Shown here: piece by piece, positions 1-7,728 of the stretch
Layout of the letters: every line of letters begins with the position of its first letter
Numbering within the stretch: position 1 is the stretch's first letter
Source: Rhodopseudomonas sp. P2A-2r
Lineage (GTDB): Bacteria; Pseudomonadota; Alphaproteobacteria; Rhizobiales; Xanthobacteraceae
NCBI RefSeq assembly: GCF_026015985.1
Contig: NZ_CP110389.1
Location: forward strand, 6,356,001-6,420,000
Length of the DNA: 64,000 nucleotides
Direction of reading: 5' to 3'
Made by a program: the position numbers and the translations under genes
The notes under the pieces: generated by a model
Database searches by the model: none
What the model was told of the DNA's origin: nothing
The model's input: the letters and a program-made list of their open reading frames with translations, nothing else

Positions 1-1165
1 CCCAGACTTCGGCCGAGTGCCGCTATCGCACGCACAATCGCCATGGCGGCCCGATCATCGAGGCCCGCGCGGACGAAAGATTGATCGATCTTGATTTTGT
101 CGAAGGGGAAGCTGCGCAGAGAGCTTAGGGATGAATAGCCGGTTCCGAAATCATCCATCGACACCCGTACGCCAAGTTCGCGAACCCGGCGCAAGACCTG
201 TAGCGCGGATTTGTCGTCTGCAAAGAGTACGCTCTCCGTGATTTCCAGCTCCAGCCGTCGCGGCTCCAGGCCACTTTCGGCGAGAGCAGACACGACCGTG
301 GCGGCAAGATGATTGCCGCTGAGCTGAACCGCCGAAACGTTGACTGAAATGCCGAGGGGCTCTGCCCAACTGGCAGCTTCGCGGCATGCAGTCCGCATCA
401 CCCATTCACCGATGGGGCCGATGAGACCGGTTTCTTCGGATAGAGGTATGAATTCGGCTGGCGGCACTGCCCCCTGCTTGCGCTATTCCACCGGAGCAGC
501 GCCTCGAAGCCAGTAATTTTCCTTGATTTCAGGTTATACTGGGGTTGATAGACCAGTGCGAATTCTCGCAGCGCAAGAGCGCGCCGCAAATCGATTTCGA
601 GATTGCGGCCGGCTTGCATCTCGTCGTCCATCGCCGTCTCGAAGAAGCAGTATCTGCCCCGGCCTTTCTGCTTGGCGCTACAGAGCGCCAGTTCTGCGTA
701 TTTTAAGATTTCGCTCCCGTCAGCGATTGGGCTTTGTGCGATCCCAACGCTGGCGCCGATATTGATGAGATGGCCTTTCAGCAGATAGGATCGGCTCAAC
801 AGGTCGATGAGCCACTTTGCCAATTGCGCCGCGGCCTGAGGTTGAGGTTGTTTGCTTTGCACGACATAGAATTCGTCGCCATCACAACGCGCGGCGAAAT
901 CGTCGCGCCCCAGCGCGGATTCGATACGGTGCGCTACCATGCGTAACAGCGCATCGCCTATATCATGGCCCAACGCGTCATTGACGGCCTTGAACCGATC
1001 CAGGTCGATCGCCAGTACGGAGACAACTTGTCGGCCGCGCTCGGAGAAGGCTGCCGCCAACCGTTCCCGCAATATCAGACGGTTGCCGATCAGCATCAGC
1101 ATATCGGAGCGAGCCTCCGCATGCTCCTTGTCGGCCCCCTTATCCGCAATGTCTTCGACTGTCAT
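1..1165 (-). CDS. GGDEF-EAL cyclic-di-GMP signalling protein, frameshifted and cut by the window edge
   Basis: A GGDEF domain fills about residues 20-175 and an EAL domain begins near residue 195. The GGDEF signature reads DGDEF (residues 95-99), so the first glycine is replaced and cyclase activity is uncertain. The EAL signature is intact in GFEALLRW (221-223 is EAL). After residue about 232 the frame breaks at a C5 run (470-474, G5 on the coding strand). One extra G would restore AVPPAEFIPLSEETGLIG and then the conserved MDDFGTGYSSL (about 129-165 on the plus strand), so the phosphodiesterase half looks intact apart from this one base. The C-terminus lies beyond position 1. The start ATG at 1165 has AAGG about 8 bases upstream. 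It lies downstream of the chemosensory-phytochrome operon on the same strand, so it probably makes or breaks c-di-GMP as an output, which is inference. Confidence 0.85.
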
Positions 1166-1606
1166 AAGGGCGCCTTGTGAGAGCGTGGTACGCTGAACGA
1201 GGCGCGCACCAAAACTGACAATTCAGCTTCGATCTTCCATTCAGTTCAACAAGTTTGATTTCAATATCTTCAGCAAGAACCATCGCATCCGCACCGTCAT
1301 GAATATTGGCGTCACAGTGTAGCCACGCCGGCGTTACGACGATATGAAGAACCACGACGACATTGCTCGCATCGCATGAACGCGAATTGAGACAATATAA
1401 GCAACGACGCTACCGATCAGTCCAAGCGTATTGCATTTCGCCCTTGATTGCCCAACCCAAGGAGATTTCGGCGAGCATTCGATGCATACCAGCGTGGCCC
1501 ACGTGCCAACAGCGGCTGCCCGTACATCAGATGCTATGGAGCAGCCCTTGACTACGGCCTCTGGGAGATCGGCGATTTGATGCCAATGGCCGAATTGGCA
1601 GGTGAA
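1166..1606. other. Intergenic gap; promoter region of the GGDEF-EAL gene
   Basis: These 440 bases separate the last response regulator of the operon from the GGDEF-EAL gene. A short minus-strand open frame (1140-1355) is present but matches no family I know and overlaps the GGDEF start, so I do not call it. I see no clear terminator or RNA gene. Confidence 0.4.
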
Positions 1607-1984
1607 CTAGACCGCGCGTTGAAGAATCGACGACACGGCGTTCAGCAGCTCCTGCTTTTCAAAGGGCTTCAGCAATACCTGGTCGGCCCCGAAATCCTGC
1701 TCGGGCAGCCTCTCCCTCGATCCGCAACCATTAGGATCTCCACCGGTGATGGCCAGGAAGCGCGTTCCCGGCGACCGTGCCCGACCCTCGCGGATGACAT
1801 CGGTCCCGTTCGAAACGGGCATCCAGATATCTGTGATCACGAGGTCAAAGGGCGTATCTGTGAGCAGCTTCAATCCCTGCTCTCCATCCAGCGCGCTGGT
1901 GACGTTGTGACCTTGCCCCTCCAGAACGATTTTGAGCGACAACAACACCGCCGGAACGTCTTCAACTACCAATACCGCCGCCAT
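1607..1984 (-). CDS. Single-domain response regulator (receiver domain) downstream of the phytochrome kinase
   Basis: This 125-aa protein is a receiver domain alone, with no output domain. It has the acidic pocket near residues 8-9 (VVED), the phospho-acceptor Asp52 in VITDIWMP, a Thr/Ser switch region, and the conserved Lys in LLKPF near residue 107. Its start lies 23 bases inside the phytochrome gene, so the two are almost certainly co-translated, and it is the natural phosphate acceptor of that kinase. A lone receiver of this kind would act by protein binding, as CheY does, or by passing phosphate on. It is the last gene of the overlapping operon. The partner assignment is inferred from position, as is usual for bphP-response regulator pairs. 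Confidence 0.9.
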   Translation of the reverse strand: MAAVLVVEDVPAVLLSLKIVLEGQGHNVTSALDGEQGLKLLTDTPFDLVITDIWMPVSNGTDVIREGRARSPGTRFLAITGGDPNGCGSRERLPEQDFGADQVLLKPFEKQELLNAVSSILQRAV

Positions 1985-4727
1985 TTTTCATTTCTCCGTT
2001 GTTTCCCGGTATTAAGATTGTCACCGTCGTCCCGCAACCGGGCTCGCTGGCGAGCACAACCGAGGCACCGATATCGCGGACGAGGCCGTAGACGAGGGAG
2101 AGCCCAAGCCCTGTCCCCTGCCCAACGGGCTTCGTGGTGAAGAACGGTTCGAAGGCGCGATCCAACGTTGCCTTATCCATGCCGCAGCCACTGTCGATCA
2201 CACATAACCGCATGAAGCTGTTTGACAGAGCCAAATCCGCTTCCCCGTGTTCGCGAACGTCCTCTTCCAGAGCGATCGTCAATTCACCCTGACCGTTCAT
2301 CGCCGCCGCTGCATTGATAGCGAGATTTAGGAGTATCTGGACGAACGTGGTGCGGTCGATCTTGACCAGGGGCAGACGCCCCTCGATTCGGATCGAGATA
2401 ACAACGTCGGTCGGGACGGCTTGCCGCACGATCGGGAGGCTATCGTGCAAGAGTACGAGCGGATCATGGATTTCGCCGTTTGACACCGTCGGTCTGGAAA
2501 ACGCCAGCATATCTCCAATGATCTGCCGCGCCTTCATGTTGCAGTCGAGCACGATGTCGAGATGCTGCTTGCCCTCGCCGATGACCAGGTCCTTGTCGAT
2601 GACATCCTGGGCCAGAAGCGTGACCGGCTGGAGCATGTTGTTGATTTCGTGGGCGACCCCGCCCATCGTTCGACCGAGTGTTTCCATTTTCTGCCTCTGA
2701 GCTTCGGCCCTTTGCTTGGCCCCAATCATGACGATCGCTTCCCGCATTGCATCGTTTGCCGCACTGGCGGGATCAATCATATTCGATTGATCCACAACTG
2801 AGATGCCGATGCCGGATGCCAGGTGAAACAAACGTCCGCAGAGTTCATAGGGCACCGCAATCGCACGCCGAATCTCTTCACCGAGTTCAGCTGCCGCTGC
2901 TGGTTGCAGACCGCGGCAGAGCACGACAAATTCGGCGCCCCCTAGCCGCGCCGCAAAGTTTCCCGGACCTGCGGCGACGACCAGGCGCTGCGCCATTTCG
3001 ATCAGCAGTTCGTCCCCTGCCGCGTACCCCATAGTTTCGTTGATGTCCTTTGTCTCGTCGAGACTGAGGAACAGCAAAGTGACAACCGTCCCAGTCTCTC
3101 TTTCGGCCTCCGCTAGGCGCTTCTGTAGCAGCGTTCGATTGGGCAGCCCGGTCAGCGGATCGTGGTGGCGGAGTTCGAAAAGCTCGACTTTGGTGCGCTT
3201 GGCCACCTCCACCATGACTATGCTCCCCAGGTCGCGTGCGAGGGCTAGATCAGCCTCCACCCACGGCACGGAATGACCCGTCATGATCTCCTTCCATGCC
3301 GCGAACGAGGCACGCGGGGAGATTCGCTCGGTGACAGGGTCGATAGCGGCATGCTCGGCCGGGTTGCCGCCCCAGACAATCGTATGCGCCAGTTCAGGCC
3401 GGAACCACAGGATCGCGTCACCAGCACTGCCGGCGAGTGGCAGCAGCAGCGCGCCGCTACCTTGACTGGCGCAGCCGGCGAGATCGGGATAGGTTAAGGT
3501 CAAGTCGTCTACCGCCAACGCCCCGCCGCCAGCTTTCGGCAGCAGCAGCGCAAGGGCACGTTCCGCCTCGGGCTGCGATGGCGTGTCCCCGATGAAAAAG
3601 ACTTTCCCGGAAAGCCGCAACATCGCCCCAGCCGCATCCACCAGACCCAGGAGCTCCTGCCTTGCCGTGGCAAAGGCGTCCGACAACGAAACGGCGGCAG
3701 CGAGTCGATCGGCCAATGCACGCAAGATTGACGTTCGCCCAAGCCGCGTGGCCAGCATCTCCGCCTCGCTCAGACTACCGAGCAGCAGCGATAGGAACTG
3801 CCCCATCAAGTCGGCGACCACCCGCAATTCAGGCTCGACGATCCGCGGCGTTGTGTGATGGCACGCCATCATGCCCCAGAGATGCTCGCCGTCTGTAAGC
3901 GCGATCGTCAGACTTGCCGCCGTGTTCATATTACGCATATATTCGCGGTGTATCGGCGAGACGCTACGTAGCGCACTATGGGTGAGGTCGAGCGGATCGC
4001 AGTCATCCGACTCGGGATCCGTGAGCAGCAAAATCGGCCGATAGCTGGAATCGGCGACCGAGCCGACGCGCTGGCGCAACAATTGCCGCCTGGCCTGCGA
4101 TGGGATGTCCGCCGCAGGATACCACTGACCCAGATATGGCTTGAGTCCCGCCACACAGGCCTCTGCAATTATTTCTCCATGCCCGTGCGGGCTGAAGCGA
4201 TACACCATAACCCGATCATAACCGGCGATGGTGGCCAATCCGCGAACCGCGAGTTCGCATAGCTCGCTACAGGTGGCTGCACTCTCCAATGTCCCGAGCA
4301 CCGACTGCAACATGCTGACAACCAGTCCGCGCGGCCTGTCGGGCTGCATCGGCTCGATGTCAACGCAGAGATGGCGGCCGGATCGATAGGAGCGCAGTTG
4401 GAGAAGTCCGCCAGCCGGCCCGGGAAGAAGAAAGATCCGCTGGCGCGGCTCAACCCGACCGGCCGGCGCGACAACCTGCAGAACGTCGGCCGCCCCTTCG
4501 CCGATCACATGGTGCAGCGGCTGCCCAAGCGCCGCTTCGGCGGGACAGCCCAAAATCGCCGACAGATTGGCGCTGGCATGGGTCACCAGCCCGCTATCGA
4601 TCAGCGTCGCGAGCAGCGCGCCGTGCGGCTGAATAGCGCCGGGGATATGAATCGGCTCTTGCTCGCATCGCGACATATCAAGGGCGAGCGTAGCGAGCCG
4701 GGCGTGTGGCTGCTGTCCAACGTTCAC
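1962..4727 (-). CDS. bphP: Bacteriophytochrome histidine kinase with an inserted degenerate GGDEF domain
   Basis: This is a red/far-red photoreceptor kinase of 921 aa. The photosensory core is complete. Biliverdin-binding Cys21 lies just before EPIHIPGAIQPHG in the PAS domain. The GAF domain carries YPAADIP (203-209), SPIHREY and ACHH, which match the chromophore-pocket Asp and His residues. The PHY tongue has PRASF (471-475). Next comes a GGDEF-like domain (about 515-660), from HHDPLTGLPNR to GGAEF (596-600), where the catalytic Asp is lost. A HisKA-type H box follows (GGVAHEINN, His693), then an ATPase domain with N801 and GTGLGL (871-876). I chose the GTG start at 4727, which overlaps the bphO stop as GTGA and puts the Cys where the family has it; ATG 4676 would leave only three residues before the Cys and has no ribosome site. 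Phytochrome kinases usually have no GGDEF between PHY and kinase. Confidence 0.93.
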   Translation of the reverse strand: MNVGQQPHARLATLALDMSRCEQEPIHIPGAIQPHGALLATLIDSGLVTHASANLSAILGCPAEAALGQPLHHVIGEGAADVLQVVAPAGRVEPRQRIFLLPGPAGGLLQLRSYRSGRHLCVDIEPMQPDRPRGLVVSMLQSVLGTLESAATCSELCELAVRGLATIAGYDRVMVYRFSPHGHGEIIAEACVAGLKPYLGQWYPAADIPSQARRQLLRQRVGSVADSSYRPILLLTDPESDDCDPLDLTHSALRSVSPIHREYMRNMNTAASLTIALTDGEHLWGMMACHHTTPRIVEPELRVVADLMGQFLSLLLGSLSEAEMLATRLGRTSILRALADRLAAAVSLSDAFATARQELLGLVDAAGAMLRLSGKVFFIGDTPSQPEAERALALLLPKAGGGALAVDDLTLTYPDLAGCASQGSGALLLPLAGSAGDAILWFRPELAHTIVWGGNPAEHAAIDPVTERISPRASFAAWKEIMTGHSVPWVEADLALARDLGSIVMVEVAKRTKVELFELRHHDPLTGLPNRTLLQKRLAEAERETGTVVTLLFLSLDETKDINETMGYAAGDELLIEMAQRLVVAAGPGNFAARLGGAEFVVLCRGLQPAAAAELGEEIRRAIAVPYELCGRLFHLASGIGISVVDQSNMIDPASAANDAMREAIVMIGAKQRAEAQRQKMETLGRTMGGVAHEINNMLQPVTLLAQDVIDKDLVIGEGKQHLDIVLDCNMKARQIIGDMLAFSRPTVSNGEIHDPLVLLHDSLPIVRQAVPTDVVISIRIEGRLPLVKIDRTTFVQILLNLAINAAAAMNGQGELTIALEEDVREHGEADLALSNSFMRLCVIDSGCGMDKATLDRAFEPFFTTKPVGQGTGLGLSLVYGLVRDIGASVVLASEPGCGTTVTILIPGNNGEMKNGGGIGS

Positions 4728-5350
4728 GGTTGGCCGACTTTCAAGGCGCAAAACGGCGCAAACCAGACCATCATGGCCCGAAAGGTTCGCTGCGCGCCGT
4801 CTACTACCTCGACACAATGTTCCGGCTCCATGTATCCAAACTCATCCAACGCCAATCGAAATTCTTGCCACGCCGGACCAACCGCGCCGCCCCGTCCACC
4901 GAAGAACTGCGTCGTTCCGGCAATCGCGGCGCCAATCCGCGGCTCGATGTCACGCAAGATCATCCGCCCGCCGAGTGCAGCTCCTTCGATGACGTAAAGT
5001 GCGCCGATCGCGTGCGCAAAGGTCGGCAGATCGGGCACCAGTGCCGGCGAAGCCCGCGGCAGTTCGCGCGGATCAACGCCCAGACCAACAAGATCATCAA
5101 CCAGGGCGCAGGAGTGGTGGCGCGGGGGCGTCAAGAGGCCGAGTGAATCCCAGCCGGCGAACTTCGCCAGCGAGTGCTCGAGCGGATCGTAAAATCCGAG
5201 GAAACGGCCGAGCCAGTCCTGATAGTCGCCGCGGTTGCAAATGGCGCCAGGCAGCCGAAGCAGGACCTCGATCTCTCGATGCAGAGGCGCGGTCCGTTGC
5301 CGCAGCTGCGCCGAAAGCGGTATGAATGGGTCCTGCATTCGCGGCCTCAC
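4724..5350 (-). CDS. bphO: Biliverdin-producing heme oxygenase (BphO)
   Basis: BphO opens heme to biliverdin IXalpha, the chromophore of the phytochrome encoded next to it. The 208-aa length fits the family. The proximal heme ligand is likely His24 in the segment [12 protein letters not shown], and the distal helix has [16 protein letters not shown] (about 116-131), which closely matches bacterial HO/BphO proteins with their Gly-rich kinked helix. Two starts are possible: GTG at 5350, which overlaps the receptor stop as GTGA and has AAGG upstream, or ATG at 5338 with GAGG 8 bases upstream. The 3' end overlaps the bphP GTG by 4 bases. The bphO-bphP order is the common one in bacteria, and sitting inside the che operon ties chromophore supply to chemosensory expression. 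Confidence 0.93.
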   Translation of the reverse strand: MRPRMQDPFIPLSAQLRQRTAPLHREIEVLLRLPGAICNRGDYQDWLGRFLGFYDPLEHSLAKFAGWDSLGLLTPPRHHSCALVDDLVGLGVDPRELPRASPALVPDLPTFAHAIGALYVIEGAALGGRMILRDIEPRIGAAIAGTTQFFGGRGGAVGPAWQEFRLALDEFGYMEPEHCVEVVDGAQRTFRAMMVWFAPFCALKVGQP

Positions 5351-6558
5351 GAGAGAGCCTTATTTTCCGCGGCCAGCTGCGAGGCAGGCCCCATGCCCGT
5401 GCCGATATCCTCAAGCTTACTCTTCAACGCATTCATATGGCCATCGACCGAATTCGCCGTCTCCAGCACGATTTCCGACAACATCCCGCTATTGGAAGCG
5501 ATCTGAGCCGCCTCGCGGATTTCGCGCGACAGCGTGAACACCGCGTCCCGCATGCTTTCCAGGTTTGTGGAGACCCGCGTGGCCACGCTCTCCTGCTCGA
5601 TAAGGGCCTTTCCAATTGAACCGCTGGCCGCATCGACGTTCGCAATTGTTCCCACCAGAGCTTGCAGTGACTTCACACTCTCGGCGACCATGCCGGTCAT
5701 CTCGGCGATCTTCTGACCGATCGTATGTGTTGCCTCTGCGGTCTGGTGCGCAAGTTGTTTCACCTCATTGGCCACTACAGCGAAACCCTTGCCAGCCTCG
5801 CCGGCGCGCGCCGCTTCGATACTCGCGTTGAGAGCCAGCATCCTGGTCTGCCGGGCGATAACGTCGATCATCTTGGTGACATCGGACACCGATCGCGAAA
5901 GCGTCGCCATGGTTTCGACGCAGCCCCTTGTGATCTCCGCCTGGTCGGAGGCTTCCCTAACAATTGCAATCGAGCGCTTAACTTCTGAGCCGATGAACCG
6001 GATAGAACCGCTGAGTTCGCTGCCGAATGCATTCAGTTGCTCGATGCCGCTTTCAGCATCAACCGCACGCGACATAGCGCCCTTAAACTGATCCTTCGCC
6101 TGAGTCGATGCGATGGCCATCTCGTTTGCCATCTCGCGCATTTGGTGATTGTCGGCGAGCACAGTATTCACGGAGGTGTCGACCTGGTCGACAATTGCCG
6201 AGCCGAACAATCGCATTGCGGTCTGCATATCCTGCGCGGTACCCGAGTGAACGCCTACGAGCACCCGTGAATGAGTGCCCGGGCGAGGCTCGTCTACTGT
6301 CAGTTCTTCGGCGGCGGCTTCCATCGCGCGGACAGGAAGTCGCGGCGGATCGACTTCGATAGTGGGGGGCCGGTAACGTCTTATCGCCGCTAACAGCGAA
6401 ATTCCGGTGACCACCGCGCCAAGCATCCGCGCCAAAAAGGGCGTATCGGGCGTTATCATGATGGCAACGCCGCACGCGACGCTGGCAAGCATCGGCACGA
6501 GCACGATCCGTGGCGTACGGACGCTAACAAAGGTCGATGCCGGGAGGGCAATGGTCAT
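5347..6558 (-). CDS. Methyl-accepting chemotaxis-type receptor without a periplasmic sensor domain
   Basis: This 403-aa receptor has two adjacent hydrophobic segments (about 17-36 and 42-59) with only a few residues between them, so it has no room for a periplasmic ligand domain. The rest is a long cytoplasmic coiled coil with one signalling hairpin. Its tip (about 230-270) carries the MCP signature [20 protein letters not shown] followed by FAVVANEV. Glu/Gln/Ala-rich heptads flank it as methylation helices. The input must therefore come from the membrane, the short linker (60-105), or cytoplasmic partners. It overlaps the upstream unknown gene by ATGA and the downstream bphO by GTGA, so receptor, BphO and BphP are made together. 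I infer that it couples the array to light sensing or energy state; the sequence does not show a ligand. Confidence 0.9.
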   Translation of the reverse strand: MTIALPASTFVSVRTPRIVLVPMLASVACGVAIMITPDTPFLARMLGAVVTGISLLAAIRRYRPPTIEVDPPRLPVRAMEAAAEELTVDEPRPGTHSRVLVGVHSGTAQDMQTAMRLFGSAIVDQVDTSVNTVLADNHQMREMANEMAIASTQAKDQFKGAMSRAVDAESGIEQLNAFGSELSGSIRFIGSEVKRSIAIVREASDQAEITRGCVETMATLSRSVSDVTKMIDVIARQTRMLALNASIEAARAGEAGKGFAVVANEVKQLAHQTAEATHTIGQKIAEMTGMVAESVKSLQALVGTIANVDAASGSIGKALIEQESVATRVSTNLESMRDAVFTLSREIREAAQIASNSGMLSEIVLETANSVDGHMNALKSKLEDIGTGMGPASQLAAENKALS

Positions 6559-7058
6559 CCGGCGGACTCTTCTCGGCTGCTGCCCCTGGCGCCGTTTCGT
6601 CCCGCAGCGAAAGAAAATTGGCGAACGGCGTTATTGTGTACCTCGCGCTGCTCTTCTGAGACATATAGCGCCGCCAAATCGTTTAGCGACAGCCGTGCGT
6701 CGGACGACATATCAACGACGGCCATGCGTTCGAGGGCCGTTACCACGCAGTCGACGGTTTGGCACGTGAAGTCATTGCGCTGGGCCTGCGCAAAGGCGAG
6801 ACTTTCGAGCGACCGATTTATTTTGGCTTCCGCCGCGATCGCGGCTTTGCATTCCTCGTATAGATTGGAATCAGAATCACTACAGCGCTTCGAAAATTCG
6901 AGGACCAGACCTGACAACAGTGAAAGCACGTCGGATGTTTGCCATAGCAGTTCGACCGTCGCGCCGATATCGATGCGACCGCGAAGCTCAGAGACTTGCG
7001 CCGCGAGCACGGCGCAAACGAGCTTATCGCTGGCTTTGGTATCGAATTGCATGGCCAT
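6555..7058 (-). CDS. Unknown helical protein within the chemosensory operon
   Basis: I do not recognise this 167-aa protein. It has no signal peptide or membrane segment, is predicted mostly helical by eye, and has Cys residues near 59, 69, 99 and 104. The region [17 protein letters not shown] and the later [15 protein letters not shown] resemble short helices that could pack as a bundle. A CheZ-like or receptor-binding adaptor role is possible but rests only on position between cheY and a receptor gene. It starts 4 bases after the cheY stop and ends in an ATGA overlap with the receptor, so it belongs to the operon. The C-terminal tail (about 145-167) is low complexity and probably disordered. 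Confidence 0.7.
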   Translation of the reverse strand: MAMQFDTKASDKLVCAVLAAQVSELRGRIDIGATVELLWQTSDVLSLLSGLVLEFSKRCSDSDSNLYEECKAAIAAEAKINRSLESLAFAQAQRNDFTCQTVDCVVTALERMAVVDMSSDARLSLNDLAALYVSEEQREVHNNAVRQFSFAAGRNGARGSSREESAG

Positions 7059-7062
7059 TTCC

Positions 7063-7434
7063 TCAACTCGACGGCAGAAGCTGCTTTAGCGCGGTGAGCA
7101 ACTCGTTGGGCTCAGTGGGCTTGGTGAGCCACGCCGAAGCGCCCGCCGCACGCGCCTCGTCCCGCTTCTGTCCGCCGGATTCGGTGGTCAGCACGATGAT
7201 CGGAGTGAACCGGGTCGATGCCGACTTCCTGGCCTCCTTGATAAAAGTAATGCCATCCATCTGCGGCATGTTGATATCCGTAAGAATGACGCTCGGCTTA
7301 AGGCCACCGGCAAGCTTGGCCATGCCTTCCTTGCCATTGCTCGCAGTCTCGACTTCATAGCCGGCGCTTTTCAGGATACGCGACAGGCTCATGACCATCG
7401 TGGCCGAGTCGTCAAGAATAAGGATCGCTGGCAT
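7063..7434 (-). CDS. cheY: CheY-type response regulator
   Basis: This 123-aa single receiver domain has Asp8-Asp9 in LILDD, the phospho-acceptor Asp53 in ILTDINMP, the switch Thr in VLTTES, and Lys in LTKP (about 105). Its size and sequence are those of CheY, which takes phosphate from CheA and binds a motor or other target. It lies between the STAS-like gene (3-base gap) and the unknown helical gene (4-base gap). Two more lone receivers are in the same operon (10025-10447 and 1607-1984), so one may be the output and another a phosphate sink; the sequence alone cannot assign these. Confidence 0.92.
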   Translation of the reverse strand: MPAILILDDSATMVMSLSRILKSAGYEVETASNGKEGMAKLAGGLKPSVILTDINMPQMDGITFIKEARKSASTRFTPIIVLTTESGGQKRDEARAAGASAWLTKPTEPNELLTALKQLLPSS

Positions 7435-7437
7435 GAC

Positions 7438-7728
7438 TTAATTTTCCAATTCAAATACGGGCTCGGCTTCAACAACCTGCACTGAAGGCATTTCAATTGA
7501 ATGAAGGATCGGCTCAAGCCAGCGGGCGATCTCCGGGTTTGCGGGCGGGCCTTTCATCGGCAACCGCGCAATTAGTACCATTTGAAAGCAAGCCGCGTGC
7601 AGATGGCTACACCCGCACCAGTCGATCAGATCCGCTCCGGTCTGGAGATGCTGCAACAGGGCCTCAGCGTCCTCGACGGCACAGACGCCTTCGAGAAATA
7701 TCGTATCGCCAGCGCGCCGGACGGTCAT
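7438..7728 (-). CDS. Small STAS-like protein of the chemosensory operon
   Basis: This 96-aa protein begins with the beta-strand pattern seen in STAS domains (DTIFLEGVCAVEDAEALLQ) and goes on with a Cys/His-rich segment (IDWCGCSHLHAACFQ, about 36-50). That is where STAS anti-anti-sigma proteins have their helix-2 loop. Similar short proteins are found next to cheA in some alphaproteobacterial che clusters. It overlaps cheA by ATGA upstream, and cheY begins 3 bases after its stop. It probably binds CheA or a receptor; whether it is phosphorylated is unclear, because the usual STAS Asp-Ser motif is replaced by Cys-Gly-Cys-Ser. The Cys and His cluster could also bind metal. The family call is moderate. 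Confidence 0.65.
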   Translation of the reverse strand: MTVRRAGDTIFLEGVCAVEDAEALLQHLQTGADLIDWCGCSHLHAACFQMVLIARLPMKGPPANPEIARWLEPILHSIEMPSVQVVEAEPVFELEN

